DNA of 64,000 bases from Sphaerotilus natans (GTDB lineage Bacteria; Pseudomonadota; Gammaproteobacteria; Burkholderiales; Burkholderiaceae_C), in the NCBI RefSeq assembly GCF_900156335.1, contig NZ_FTMZ01000003.1, positions 189,950 through 253,949 on the forward strand, in the 5' to 3' direction. Within the stretch, counting starts at the first letter, position 1. Each line of letters starts with the position of its first letter. Under the pieces are notes generated by a model that worked only from the letters and a program-made list of their open reading frames with translations, did not search any database and was not told where the DNA came from. This document shows positions 31,110 through 38,752 of this stretch, piece after piece. The translations under genes were made by a program, and so were the position numbers.

Positions 31110-32363
31110 ATGTTCCCTCCGAACCTCGACGCCCCTGCCGCCACCCGCGTCTTGCCCCTGCAGGGTGTGCGTGTGCTGGACCTCTCCCGCGTGTTCGCCG
31201 GGCCGCTGTGCGGCCAGGTGCTGGCCGACTTCGGTGCCGAGGTCATCAAGGCAGAGCACCCCGGCCGGGGCGACGACACTCGCGACTGGGGCATGCGCAT
31301 CGGCCACACCGAAACCACCTACTTCAACGCGATGAACCGCAACAAGCGGTCCATCACGCTGGACCTGCAAAGCCCCGAGGGCCTGCGCATCGTCCACCAG
31401 CTGTTGCCGCAGGTGGACGTGGTGATCCACAACTTCAAGACCGGCGGCGCCGAGAAGCTGGGGCTGGGCTACGCGCAGCTCAAGGCCCTCAAGCCCGACC
31501 TGATCTACTGCGCCATTGCCGGCTACGACAGCAGCGGCCCCGAGGCCAGCCGCCCCGGCTATGACCTGGTGATCCAGGGCGAGACCGGCCTGATGGCGCT
31601 CAATGGCGCCGCCGACATGCCACCGCTGAAATTCGGCGTGGCCGTGGTGGACATGATGACCGGCATGTACGCCGCCCAGGCCGTGCTGGCCGCGCTGTTC
31701 CGCCGCGACCGCACCGCCGACCCGGCACAGAAGGGCCAGCTCATCGAGCTGGCGCTGTACGACTGCGGCCTGACGGTCACCGGCTACTACGGCCTGGACG
31801 CCCTGCAGTTGGGCCACGACCCCCATCGCTACGGCAACGCCCACCCCTCCATCGTGCCCTACGGCATGTTCGAGTCGGCGGACGGCCCGCTCATCATTGC
31901 CGTGGGCACCAACAGCCAGTTCGACAAGTTCTGCCGCCATGTGGTGCTGCGGCCCGACATCGTGGAAGACCCGCGCTACGCCACCAATGTGGAGCGCGCC
32001 AAGAACCGCCTGAGCTTGCTGCCGCTGATCACCGACCTGATCCGCACCTTCCCCCGCGCGCTGCTGCTGGAGCGCCTGAATGCCCAGGGCATTCCCTGCG
32101 GCCAGGTGGCCGGTCTGCATGAAGCCCTGACCAGCGAGCGCACCCAGCGCAGCCGTCTGGTGCAGCCCATGCCGCACCCGGTGGTGGGCCACACGCCCGT
32201 GTTCGCGCCCCCCTACCGGCTGGACGGGGAGCGCCTGCCCATCCGCAACGCCCCGCCCACGCTGGGCGAGGGCACCCGCGAACTGCTCAGTCGCCTGCTG
32301 GCGCTGAGCGACGAGCAACTGGAAGACCTGCGCGTCCAGGGCGTGCTGACCTTGCCTGACTGA
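31110..32363 (+). CDS. CaiB/BaiF-family CoA transferase
   Basis: A 417-residue family III CoA transferase. It starts LQGVRVLDLSRVFAGPLCGQVLADFGAEVIK, with the catalytic Asp expected in GYDLVIQGETG (about residue 152) and the NKRSITLDL motif near 73. In this operon it takes the place a CoA ligase (PimA) has in pimelate clusters, so it probably activates the free acid using succinyl-CoA or acetyl-CoA as donor. Family III enzymes commonly act on dicarboxylates. It lies 51 bases after the isomerase-like gene. Confidence 0.9.
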   Translation: MFPPNLDAPAATRVLPLQGVRVLDLSRVFAGPLCGQVLADFGAEVIKAEHPGRGDDTRDWGMRIGHTETTYFNAMNRNKRSITLDLQSPEGLRIVHQLLPQVDVVIHNFKTGGAEKLGLGYAQLKALKPDLIYCAIAGYDSSGPEASRPGYDLVIQGETGLMALNGAADMPPLKFGVAVVDMMTGMYAAQAVLAALFRRDRTADPAQKGQLIELALYDCGLTVTGYYGLDALQLGHDPHRYGNAHPSIVPYGMFESADGPLIIAVGTNSQFDKFCRHVVLRPDIVEDPRYATNVERAKNRLSLLPLITDLIRTFPRALLLERLNAQGIPCGQVAGLHEALTSERTQRSRLVQPMPHPVVGHTPVFAPPYRLDGERLPIRNAPPTLGEGTRELLSRLLALSDEQLEDLRVQGVLTLPD

Positions 32364-32443
32364 GCATGCCCCACCAGCCCCCACCAGCCCCCGGCGCCGC
32401 CGGCCCCTGCTTCCCTCCAGACGACAACCCGGAGACAAACACC

Positions 32444-33445
32444 ATGAGCTTGAACCTGCAACGCCGCACTGTGGCTGGCGCCCTGGCCAGCTTGGCCGCC
32501 CTGTGCACCCTGGGCCTGGCCGGCACCGCCCAGGCCCAGGCCTGGCCCGCCAAGCCCATCAAGTTCATCGTGCCCTACGCTGCCGGGGGGGCCACGGACA
32601 TCACCGCCCGCACCCTGGGCGAAAAGCTCGCAGCCCGCCTGGGCCAGCCAGTGATCGTGGACAACCGTGGCGGTGCCGGTGGTGTCGTGGGTACCGACCA
32701 GGCCCTGAAATCCCCGGCCGACGGCTACACGGTGCTGGTGTCGCTGGGCACGACCATGTTGATCAACCAGTTCCTCTACGAGAAGCTGCCCTACAACCCG
32801 CAGAAGGACCAGGCCCTGATCACCCAGATCGCCCTGGCCCCCGTGGTGCTGCTGGTGAACCCCAAGATGCCCTTCAACACCGCGCCCGAGCTGCTGGCCT
32901 ACATCGAGCAGAACAAGGGCAAGGTGACCTACGGCTCCTGGGGCATGGGCTCGTATGCCCACCTGGCTAGTGCCTGGCTGTCGGACAAGCTCAAGGCCGA
33001 CATGAGCCATGTGCCCTACAAGGGCGAGTCGCCGATGTTGCAGGATCTGGTGGGCGGGCAGCTGCAGATGGCCTTCGCCAGCCTGCAGTCGGCGCGTTCC
33101 TTCATCGAGTCGGGCCGTCTGAAGGCCTTGGCGGTCACCGGTACCCAGCGCATGGAGGCGCTGCCCAAGGTGCCCACGATGATGGAGCAGGGCATCAAGG
33201 ACGAGGTGTTTCAGGTCTCCGGCTGGCTGGGCATGAGCGCACCGGCCCGGACGCCACCCGAGGTGGTCAGCCGCCTGGCCACGGAGATGCAGGGCATCCT
33301 GGCTCAGCCTGACATGCGCGAGCGCATCGTCCAGATGGGCTTCATCCCGGTGGGCAGCACGCCCGAGCGGTTCAGTACTCAGTTCAGGCAGGACGCTGCG
33401 GTGTGGGAGCGGGTGGTCAAGGTGTCGGGCGCCAAGCTGGACTGA
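32444..33445 (+). CDS. Bug-family (tripartite tricarboxylate transporter) periplasmic solute receptor
   Basis: A 333-residue periplasmic binding protein with a cleavable signal peptide (basic start, hydrophobic 9-25, AQA-QA cleavage near 31). The mature start WPAKPIKFIVPYAAGGATD is the classic Bug signature, and DNRGGAGGVVGTDQALKSPADGYT follows. Bug proteins capture carboxylates, including adipate-like dicarboxylates. No TctA/TctB membrane genes are in the window, so it is an orphan receptor. It ends the operon. Confidence 0.93.
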   Translation: MSLNLQRRTVAGALASLAALCTLGLAGTAQAQAWPAKPIKFIVPYAAGGATDITARTLGEKLAARLGQPVIVDNRGGAGGVVGTDQALKSPADGYTVLVSLGTTMLINQFLYEKLPYNPQKDQALITQIALAPVVLLVNPKMPFNTAPELLAYIEQNKGKVTYGSWGMGSYAHLASAWLSDKLKADMSHVPYKGESPMLQDLVGGQLQMAFASLQSARSFIESGRLKALAVTGTQRMEALPKVPTMMEQGIKDEVFQVSGWLGMSAPARTPPEVVSRLATEMQGILAQPDMRERIVQMGFIPVGSTPERFSTQFRQDAAVWERVVKVSGAKLD

Positions 33446-33450
33446 GCGAC

Positions 33451-33508
33451 GCCGGCCCTTGCCGGCGACATAGAGCGCGTCGAGCCCGAGCAGTTCCCAG
33501 GCCGCCTC
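33451..33508 (-). pseudogene. 58-bp relic of a second hypE gene
   Basis: This stretch matches the intact hypE at 48862-48919 at 53 of 58 bases in the same orientation. On the minus strand it still reads EAAWELLGLDALYVAGKGR against EAACELLGLDPLYVACEGR in HypE. Similarity stops abruptly on both sides. It is too short to be functional and differs at amino-acid level, so it derives from a hypE homologue rather than a fresh local copy. Its left edge also forms a small hairpin (CGCCGGC/GCCGGCG, 33450-33467). Confidence 0.75.
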
Positions 33509-33580
33509 AGCCGCGTGGGGCCAACCTGTGCAGAAGGATGGTCAGCATGCTTTCCGTCGGCTGATTCGATGGACGCCAGT

Positions 33581-34615
33581 TCAGAAGAACCGGTCGAAAT
33601 GAATCTGCCCGTAGGGCACGGCGCGCCGCACCATCAACAGCTCGGTCACGGCCTGCACCATCGCCGGCGGGCCGGCGAAATAGACCTCGTGTTCGGCCAG
33701 ACGCTCCCCCAGCCGGGCATCGACCACCTCATGTACCAGCCCAGTGGCGCCGGTCCAACCGCCTTGCCTCGCGTCGTCTGCTGAGGGTTGCGACACCACC
33801 TCCTCGCACCGCAGTCGATCGCCATAGCCGGGTAGACCGGCCAGCAGGGCCTGCGCCGCGCGGTCGGCCGGCGTCCGCACGCCAAAGTAGAAGTGCAACC
33901 GCCGGCCAGTCTCCTGCAGCAGCGGCGCCGCGGCCCGGGCAACCGAGAGCATCGGCGCCAGCCCGGAGCCTCCGGCGATGCACAGCAGGTCACGCTCCGG
34001 TGGCCGCAGCCAGGCCATGCCGTAGGGGCCGTCGATCTCCAGCACGTCACCGGGCTGCAACTGGTCGAACAGATGGCCGGTACCCGCACCCTGCGGCACC
34101 CTGCGCACGATGAATTGCCACTCTCCTTGCGGATTGGGCAGGTTGCTCATCGAATACGCACGCTGGAGACCCAGGGCCGGAAACTGCAGCAGCGCGTATT
34201 GGCCGGCCAGAAATTCCGCCGGCCCCGGCGTGCGGAAGCTGAACTGGCGCATGTCATGCGTCACTTGCTCCACCCGCGTCAATGTGGCGCTCTGGCGCAG
34301 CGGCCGAATCCGGGGCTCGCAAGCCGGGTCCAGCCGCAGCTTGGCCGTCACCGGCCCCAAGGGGACGGACTGGCAGGCCAGCCGCTTGCCCTTGTGCCGG
34401 TCGCGCGGGCTCAGACCTGGGGCTTCGGCCCACAGGGTGTGCACCTCACCTTCGACCAGGTCGAACTTGCAGCTGCCGCAGCCGCCCACGCTGCATTCAT
34501 AGGGGAAGCCGATGCCCGCGCGCAGTGCGCCCTTCAGCAGCGTGTCCTGCCCCTGGACCTGGAAGCTGGGGCCACTCACCAGCGTCACAGGCAAGCCGGT
34601 CGTGTCAGCCGACAT
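33581..34615 (-). CDS. tmoF: NADH:ferredoxin reductase component of the diiron monooxygenase (TmoF-like)
   Basis: A 344-residue flavo-iron-sulfur protein passing electrons from NADH to the Rieske ferredoxin. An N-terminal plant-type [2Fe-2S] domain has Cys41, Cys46, Cys49 and Cys81 (ECSVGGCGSC, then LACQ). The FAD-binding motif RAYSMSN lies near residue 155, the NAD-binding CIAGGSGLAPMLSV near 212, and the C-terminus ends QIHFDRFF, as in toluene monooxygenase reductases. Last gene of the operon, starting 21 bases after the isomerase-like gene. Confidence 0.92.
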   Translation of the reverse strand: MSADTTGLPVTLVSGPSFQVQGQDTLLKGALRAGIGFPYECSVGGCGSCKFDLVEGEVHTLWAEAPGLSPRDRHKGKRLACQSVPLGPVTAKLRLDPACEPRIRPLRQSATLTRVEQVTHDMRQFSFRTPGPAEFLAGQYALLQFPALGLQRAYSMSNLPNPQGEWQFIVRRVPQGAGTGHLFDQLQPGDVLEIDGPYGMAWLRPPERDLLCIAGGSGLAPMLSVARAAAPLLQETGRRLHFYFGVRTPADRAAQALLAGLPGYGDRLRCEEVVSQPSADDARQGGWTGATGLVHEVVDARLGERLAEHEVYFAGPPAMVQAVTELLMVRRAVPYGQIHFDRFF

Positions 34616-34636
34616 GTGTGCTCCCGCCTGACCAGA

Positions 34637-35164
34637 TCACTGCGCCGACCGCAACGGTGCGGTGCTCGAAGACGATGGCGCGTGGTCGCCTGAGGTGCTG
34701 CGCACGCCCTGCCAGCCGATGATGGCCAGCACCCCCATGGCGATGACACCGAACAGGTAGGCCGGGGCCAGCGCGATGACCGCATAGACCGAGGACTCAC
34801 CGAAGACGTTGGGGCCAAAGCTCAGGCCGCGGTTGACCGCCAGGTTTCCGAAGAAGTAGAAGACCACGTTGGCCCAGCCGTCAGCCACCACCAGCCAGCC
34901 CAGCCAGCGCCCCTTGTTCGGGCTGAAGCCCAGCACGGGCAGCACCGCAGCCACCGCGATCACCATCAGGCCGTTCATCGCGGGACCGGTGTGGGCACGG
35001 CGCCAGCCATCGGCCGTGCCCGGCAGCGAGATTTCCAGGATGTAGCCGGGCACGATCTCGAACCCGCCCAGCAGAAAGATCCAGTAACCCAGGCCGCCCA
35101 CCAGGGTGGCCAGGATCATCAGCACGCCGTGGCCGAACCACTTCCTCTGCAACTCGTTGATCAT
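34637..35164 (-). CDS. styrene oxide isomerase-like membrane protein (StyC family)
   Basis: A 175-residue protein with four hydrophobic helices. It resembles styrene oxide isomerase throughout: FGHGVLMI, LGGFEIVPGYILE, RRAHTGPAMNGLMVIAVA, ADGWANVVFYFFGN, NRGLSFGPNVFG and LAPAYLFGV. StyC performs the Meinwald rearrangement of styrene oxide to phenylacetaldehyde using heme b. With the third of three tandem ATGs as start (GAGGAG sits 6 bases upstream), the family's heme and active-site residues fall at His58, Asn64 and Tyr103, the numbering reported for the Pseudomonas enzyme. It lies between the hydroxylase beta and reductase genes, so its likely substrate is an epoxide made by this monooxygenase. 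Confidence 0.88.
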   Translation of the reverse strand: MINELQRKWFGHGVLMILATLVGGLGYWIFLLGGFEIVPGYILEISLPGTADGWRRAHTGPAMNGLMVIAVAAVLPVLGFSPNKGRWLGWLVVADGWANVVFYFFGNLAVNRGLSFGPNVFGESSVYAVIALAPAYLFGVIAMGVLAIIGWQGVRSTSGDHAPSSSSTAPLRSAQ

Positions 35165-35174
35165 CATCATCTCC

Positions 35175-36173
35175 TCAAAGACCCATCACACGGTGGTGAC
35201 TGGCGACCACTTTCAGTGCTCTGTCCGCAGCGGCTTCGCCGTCCGGCAAGGTGGCGCAATAGCTGCGCACGGCCCGATCGGCCAGCGGCTGCCAGCGCGC
35301 CAGCCAACCCTGCAGCACCTCCCGGTTGCCCTCCTGCTCCATGGCCATGGCCACCCAGGCGGTGGACCAGCGGCGGTGGCGGCGAGCGTCATGGAGCTGC
35401 GAGTCGACCACCAGCGGCAGCACGCTGTCGCCGTTCTGGCGTGCCGCATCGGCCAGGGTCAGCATCACCCCCTCTTCGACCGCCGGCTTGACCACCACGT
35501 TCAGCACGAAGCAGGCCTCGGCCCAGTCCCAGGTGACGAGGGCGCGCTCCATCAGCTCGCGCAGACCCTGCCAGGCGACGTCGTCTTCCCAGTAGCCACG
35601 CTCGCTCTGGCCGAATCCCAGGTCCGGGAAGGTGCGCGCCAGCTCCGCGGTGCGATAGGCGGTGTGGCTGAGCCAGCGGAAGTGGTCGCCCGTCTGGTAG
35701 GAGGCGCAATTCGACAACGTGGACGCCGGCGCCATCAGCGTGACGTAGGCCGACATCATCTGCAGGGTATGGAACAGATAACGCATGGGCGCATACCGCC
35801 GCGCCAGCGAGCCCGCCCAGGTGGACTCCAGCATGCTGTCGTGACCGCGCTCGGACATCTGGTCGAGGAGGCCGCAGACGAAGGATTCCTGTCCGTCCTG
35901 CACGATGTTGTAGACGCGATAGGTCATCTCCGCCGGATCGCGGAACTGGTTCCAGTCCGGGTGGCGCAGCGGCGAGCCGCTACGGTACTGGCGGAACCAC
36001 ATCGACATCGGCATGTTGGCGTCCAGCTCGAAGGGCGCCTCGGGGTGATCGGTGGTGGTGTGCAGGTCGACCGACACCACCTCGTACTCGGTGGGCTTCT
36101 TGCGACGGCCGGACAGGTGGCTCCAGGTCTTCAAGGGCTTCGGGACAGCCGGTGCAGCTTGGGGGGTGCTCAT
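35175..36173 (-). CDS. tmoE: diiron monooxygenase hydroxylase beta subunit (TmoE-like)
   Basis: A 332-residue subunit of the hydroxylase. It has the ferritin-like helical fold of alpha but lacks the paired ExxH diiron ligands, as expected for beta. Family-like segments are KTWSHLSGRRKKPTEYEVV at the N-terminus and RQYRSGSPLRHPDWNQFRDP near residue 61. Its stop overlaps the ribosome binding site of the isomerase gene. It supports assembly of the (alpha beta gamma)2 hydroxylase. Confidence 0.92.
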   Translation of the reverse strand: MSTPQAAPAVPKPLKTWSHLSGRRKKPTEYEVVSVDLHTTTDHPEAPFELDANMPMSMWFRQYRSGSPLRHPDWNQFRDPAEMTYRVYNIVQDGQESFVCGLLDQMSERGHDSMLESTWAGSLARRYAPMRYLFHTLQMMSAYVTLMAPASTLSNCASYQTGDHFRWLSHTAYRTAELARTFPDLGFGQSERGYWEDDVAWQGLRELMERALVTWDWAEACFVLNVVVKPAVEEGVMLTLADAARQNGDSVLPLVVDSQLHDARRHRRWSTAWVAMAMEQEGNREVLQGWLARWQPLADRAVRSYCATLPDGEAAADRALKVVASHHRVMGL

Positions 36174-36205
36174 GGGGCGGATCTCCAGGCGATGGGGCGA
36201 GAGGG

Positions 36206-36553
36206 TCAGAGCGTCTTGGTCAGGAAGAACCGGACCTGATCCTGGGTGGTCTCGATCCGGCCGGCAAAGGTCGCCAGGTTCAGCTCCAGCTCGGCCATCT
36301 GGAACGGTCGCCCGAGAGCTTCCTCCAACGTGGCGCGGCGGATGATCAGTTCGCCGTCGGTGGAGATGCGGACATAGGCCATCTGGTCATCGACGACGAT
36401 CTCGCGCCCGGGGTTGTCCTCATGGGCGGCGTCGATCACCGCACGCGAGATCTCGCAGGCGCGGATCACCGGGCCAACCCGGTTGTTCTTGTAGCCTTGG
36501 CCAATGGCCGCGGCCGTGGCCGTGGCCGTGGCCGTGGCGGTGGTGCTGCTCAT
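36206..36553 (-). CDS. tmoD: diiron monooxygenase effector protein (TmoD-like)
   Basis: A 115-residue cofactor-less coupling protein that docks on the hydroxylase and tunes the active site. The NNRVGPVIRACEIS and NPGREIVVDDQMAYVRI segments fit the family. The N-terminus (residues 4-14) is a Thr-Ala dipeptide run encoded by hexanucleotide repeats and is absent from most relatives. It probably forms a flexible tail. The ribosome binding site is AGGAGA. Confidence 0.88.
   Translation of the reverse strand: MSSTTATATATATAAAIGQGYKNNRVGPVIRACEISRAVIDAAHEDNPGREIVVDDQMAYVRISTDGELIIRRATLEEALGRPFQMAELELNLATFAGRIETTQDQVRFFLTKTL
36506..36541. repeat. hexanucleotide tandem repeat in tmoD
   Basis: Four perfect GGCCGT units at 36512-36535, flanked by one-mismatch copies (GGCCGC and GGCGGT). 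They encode the Thr-Ala run at the TmoD N-terminus. Gain or loss of units would change length by two residues without a frameshift. Confidence 0.85.
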
Positions 36554-36583
36554 GTCGTCTCCTGAGAAAAGGGGGGGCGCGGG

Positions 36584-36919
36584 TCAGGTGTGGGTGAAGC
36601 GAGCGACCTCGACGTCCAGATCCACCAGGATCTGGCCGTCTTCGATGCGCAGCGGGAACTTCGTCAATGCACAGTCGCTGGGGTTGATGCCCTTGCCGCT
36701 GCAGGCGTCGAAGACCCAGTTGTGGGCGCGGCAGATCAAGGTCTTGCCGTCGAACTTGCCCTCGATCAAGGCCACCTCCTGGTGCGGGCACATGGGCTGG
36801 TAGGCGATGAGTTCGCCGCCGTCGGGCCAGACCAGCAAGACCTCCTGGCCATCGACCTCGCGGCTCTCCATCTCGCCTTCCCAGAGTTCATCCAGGCTGC
36901 AGACCGTCTTGAACGTCAT
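36584..36919 (-). CDS. tmoC: Rieske-type [2Fe-2S] ferredoxin of the monooxygenase (TmoC-like)
   Basis: A 111-residue electron carrier between the reductase and the hydroxylase. Rieske ligands are Cys44/His46 in MCPHQE and Cys63/His66 in CRAHNWVFD. No membrane anchor, so soluble. Length and spacing match T4moC. It begins 3 bases after the tmoB stop. Confidence 0.94.
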   Translation of the reverse strand: MTFKTVCSLDELWEGEMESREVDGQEVLLVWPDGGELIAYQPMCPHQEVALIEGKFDGKTLICRAHNWVFDACSGKGINPSDCALTKFPLRIEDGQILVDLDVEVARFTHT

Positions 36920-36922
36920 GGC

Positions 36923-37189
36923 TCAGACCTCCTCGGCTTCGAACATGAACTGCAGGCACTGCATGGGCGCGATGCCCGCATCGGCCAGCTTCATGTCGCG
37001 TGGCAGGAAGGCCTGCTCGCCCTGCTTGCGCACGCGCACCCGGTGCCCCGGGCGCGCCGCGACGCTGCGGTTGATGGAGTGGTGGGCAGCCGCCGCGCAC
37101 ACCTCGTCCATGGTGTGCTCGGTGTCCACGGCGACCAGCTTCAAGCAGAAGTCGCCTTCAAAGGCAGAGGAAATGGGGAACAGCGCCAT
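36923..37189 (-). CDS. tmoB: diiron monooxygenase hydroxylase gamma subunit (TmoB-like)
   Basis: An 88-residue small subunit of the hydroxylase with the ubiquitin-like fold of TmoB. The ALFPISSAFEGDFCLKLVAVD start, then VRKQGEQAFLPRDMKLADAGI, fit the family. GGAGA precedes the ATG. It sits between alpha and the Rieske gene, the standard order. Confidence 0.92.
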   Translation of the reverse strand: MALFPISSAFEGDFCLKLVAVDTEHTMDEVCAAAAHHSINRSVAARPGHRVRVRKQGEQAFLPRDMKLADAGIAPMQCLQFMFEAEEV

Positions 37190-37228
37190 CAGTGTCTCCG
37201 TGTGGGTTGGGGGATGGGCGATGCCACT

Positions 37229-38752
37229 TCAGGCGGCGGCCGGCAGGTCACCCGCGGCTTGTGCCGCGGCACGCTGGGCGTACTCGGCCACCCAGGCGTA
37301 GGCATGGGCGTCGTCGCCGGCCTCGCCCGGGCCCAGGCCCATGTACTGCAGCGCGCCCATCAGGTTCATCGGCTGGATCTGTCCGGCCAGGAAGCGGTCC
37401 ACCAGGCTCATGTGGTCGCGGTAGCGCGCGGGTTCCTGCTGGAAGATCCAGCGGTCGATCTCGGAGCCGAAGTGGTAGGTGCGGCCTTCGTGCTCCAGCG
37501 GGTAGTCCTGCAGCGACCATTTGTCGCCAGGGATGCCGCAGATCGGGATGCCGGACATGTTGCAGATCACCGGCAGCGTCTCGGGATAGGTCAGCTCGCG
37601 CCGTCCGGCCACCAGGTTGTCGATGATCACGTCCCAGCAGCGGCCGAAGGTGGCGTTCCAGCCGGGGTATTTCTGTTCCAGCCAGTCGCGGTCTGCCAGG
37701 CTCACGCCGGCCGCCGGGTTCCACCACACCGTCGGGCGCCAGGTCCAGATGCCGATGTGGTAGGCATGGTGCATGTACTCGGTCTCCTTCATCAGGATGT
37801 CCCAGTACCAGGGCAGGTCCAGCCCCAGGTCGATCAGCGTGCGCTGGAACTGGCCGACGATGAACTCGTTGGCGAACTCCTGGAACGAGTGCTTGCGGTT
37901 CTCGCGCGGCGTGTAGTAGTCCATCGACAGGCCGCTGACCACCGCGAAGATGCGCCAGGCGCGGGCGATGGCAATGTCGATGCGGCGCTGGGCTTCGGCC
38001 TTCTTGCCATTGGCGATCAGGATCTGCAGCGTCGGGCCGCCGATCTGGGCATGCCGGGCCTCGTCGGTCTGGATGCTGGAGATCAGGTGCGAGAACGAGT
38101 AGTCACCGGTCTGGCAGGCGTCCGCCGAGAGGCCCACGAACTGCATGTTGGTGAAACCGGTCTCGAAGGCGAAGGTCAGCATGATGGCGGAGGAGACCGC
38201 GTCGCGCGCCAGATGCAGGTCGTCGCCCATGGCGCGGATGGCGATGGCGCCCCACTCGTTGCTGTGCAGGGCCTTGTGCGCCCAGTCGAACTGGCGATCC
38301 TGGCCGACCAGTTCATGCGGGAAGTACAGCTGCAACTGCGCGTGGCGGTTCTCGTCGAGCATGCCGAAGGTGGCCATGTTGCGCATGCCCGGCGCCATGC
38401 CGAAGCGGGCCATGCGAGCCTCGCCCTGCTGCGCCGCGTACTCGGCCAGGGCCACGCCGCCGTAGTGCAGCTTCAGGATCGAGCGCCAGCCGGCATCGGC
38501 CTCGGTGAACAGGCGATTGCGCTCCAGCGCAGCCTTCACCGAGTAGACGCCGGAGTCCTTTTCGCGCTGCACGCGCACGTACTCGGGGTATGAGGTCTTG
38601 TAGGGCTCGTCATAGACCTCCCAGGCTTCCATCGGGATGCCCAGTGCGCCCGCCTGCACTTCCGGGAACAGCTCATCCTCGGTCACATACCGAGGGGTCC
38701 AGTTGGTCTGGCGAGCGATGTCGTACCAGTCGCTGCGATTCAGCAATGCCAT
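37229..38752 (-). CDS. tmoA: diiron monooxygenase hydroxylase alpha subunit (TmoA-like)
   Basis: A 507-residue catalytic subunit. All six diiron ligands fall at the numbers known for toluene-4-monooxygenase TmoA: Glu104 (LAEYAA), Glu134 and His137 (DENRHAQ), Glu197 (FETGFT), Glu231 and His234 (DEARHAQ), plus the gate Thr201. Two pocket positions that steer regiospecificity differ from T4MO: Val100 for Ile and Ala103 for Gly, with Ala107 kept. It inserts one oxygen atom into arenes or alkenes, the latter giving epoxides. AAGGAG lies 7 bases before ATG 38752. First gene of the operon. Confidence 0.95.
   Translation of the reverse strand: MALLNRSDWYDIARQTNWTPRYVTEDELFPEVQAGALGIPMEAWEVYDEPYKTSYPEYVRVQREKDSGVYSVKAALERNRLFTEADAGWRSILKLHYGGVALAEYAAQQGEARMARFGMAPGMRNMATFGMLDENRHAQLQLYFPHELVGQDRQFDWAHKALHSNEWGAIAIRAMGDDLHLARDAVSSAIMLTFAFETGFTNMQFVGLSADACQTGDYSFSHLISSIQTDEARHAQIGGPTLQILIANGKKAEAQRRIDIAIARAWRIFAVVSGLSMDYYTPRENRKHSFQEFANEFIVGQFQRTLIDLGLDLPWYWDILMKETEYMHHAYHIGIWTWRPTVWWNPAAGVSLADRDWLEQKYPGWNATFGRCWDVIIDNLVAGRRELTYPETLPVICNMSGIPICGIPGDKWSLQDYPLEHEGRTYHFGSEIDRWIFQQEPARYRDHMSLVDRFLAGQIQPMNLMGALQYMGLGPGEAGDDAHAYAWVAEYAQRAAAQAAGDLPAAA

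Noticed and set aside
33446-33470. A Rho-independent terminator after the Bug receptor gene
   Set aside because: CGCCGGC/GCCGGCG forms a hairpin but lacks a T-run, and it overlaps the edge of the hypE relic.
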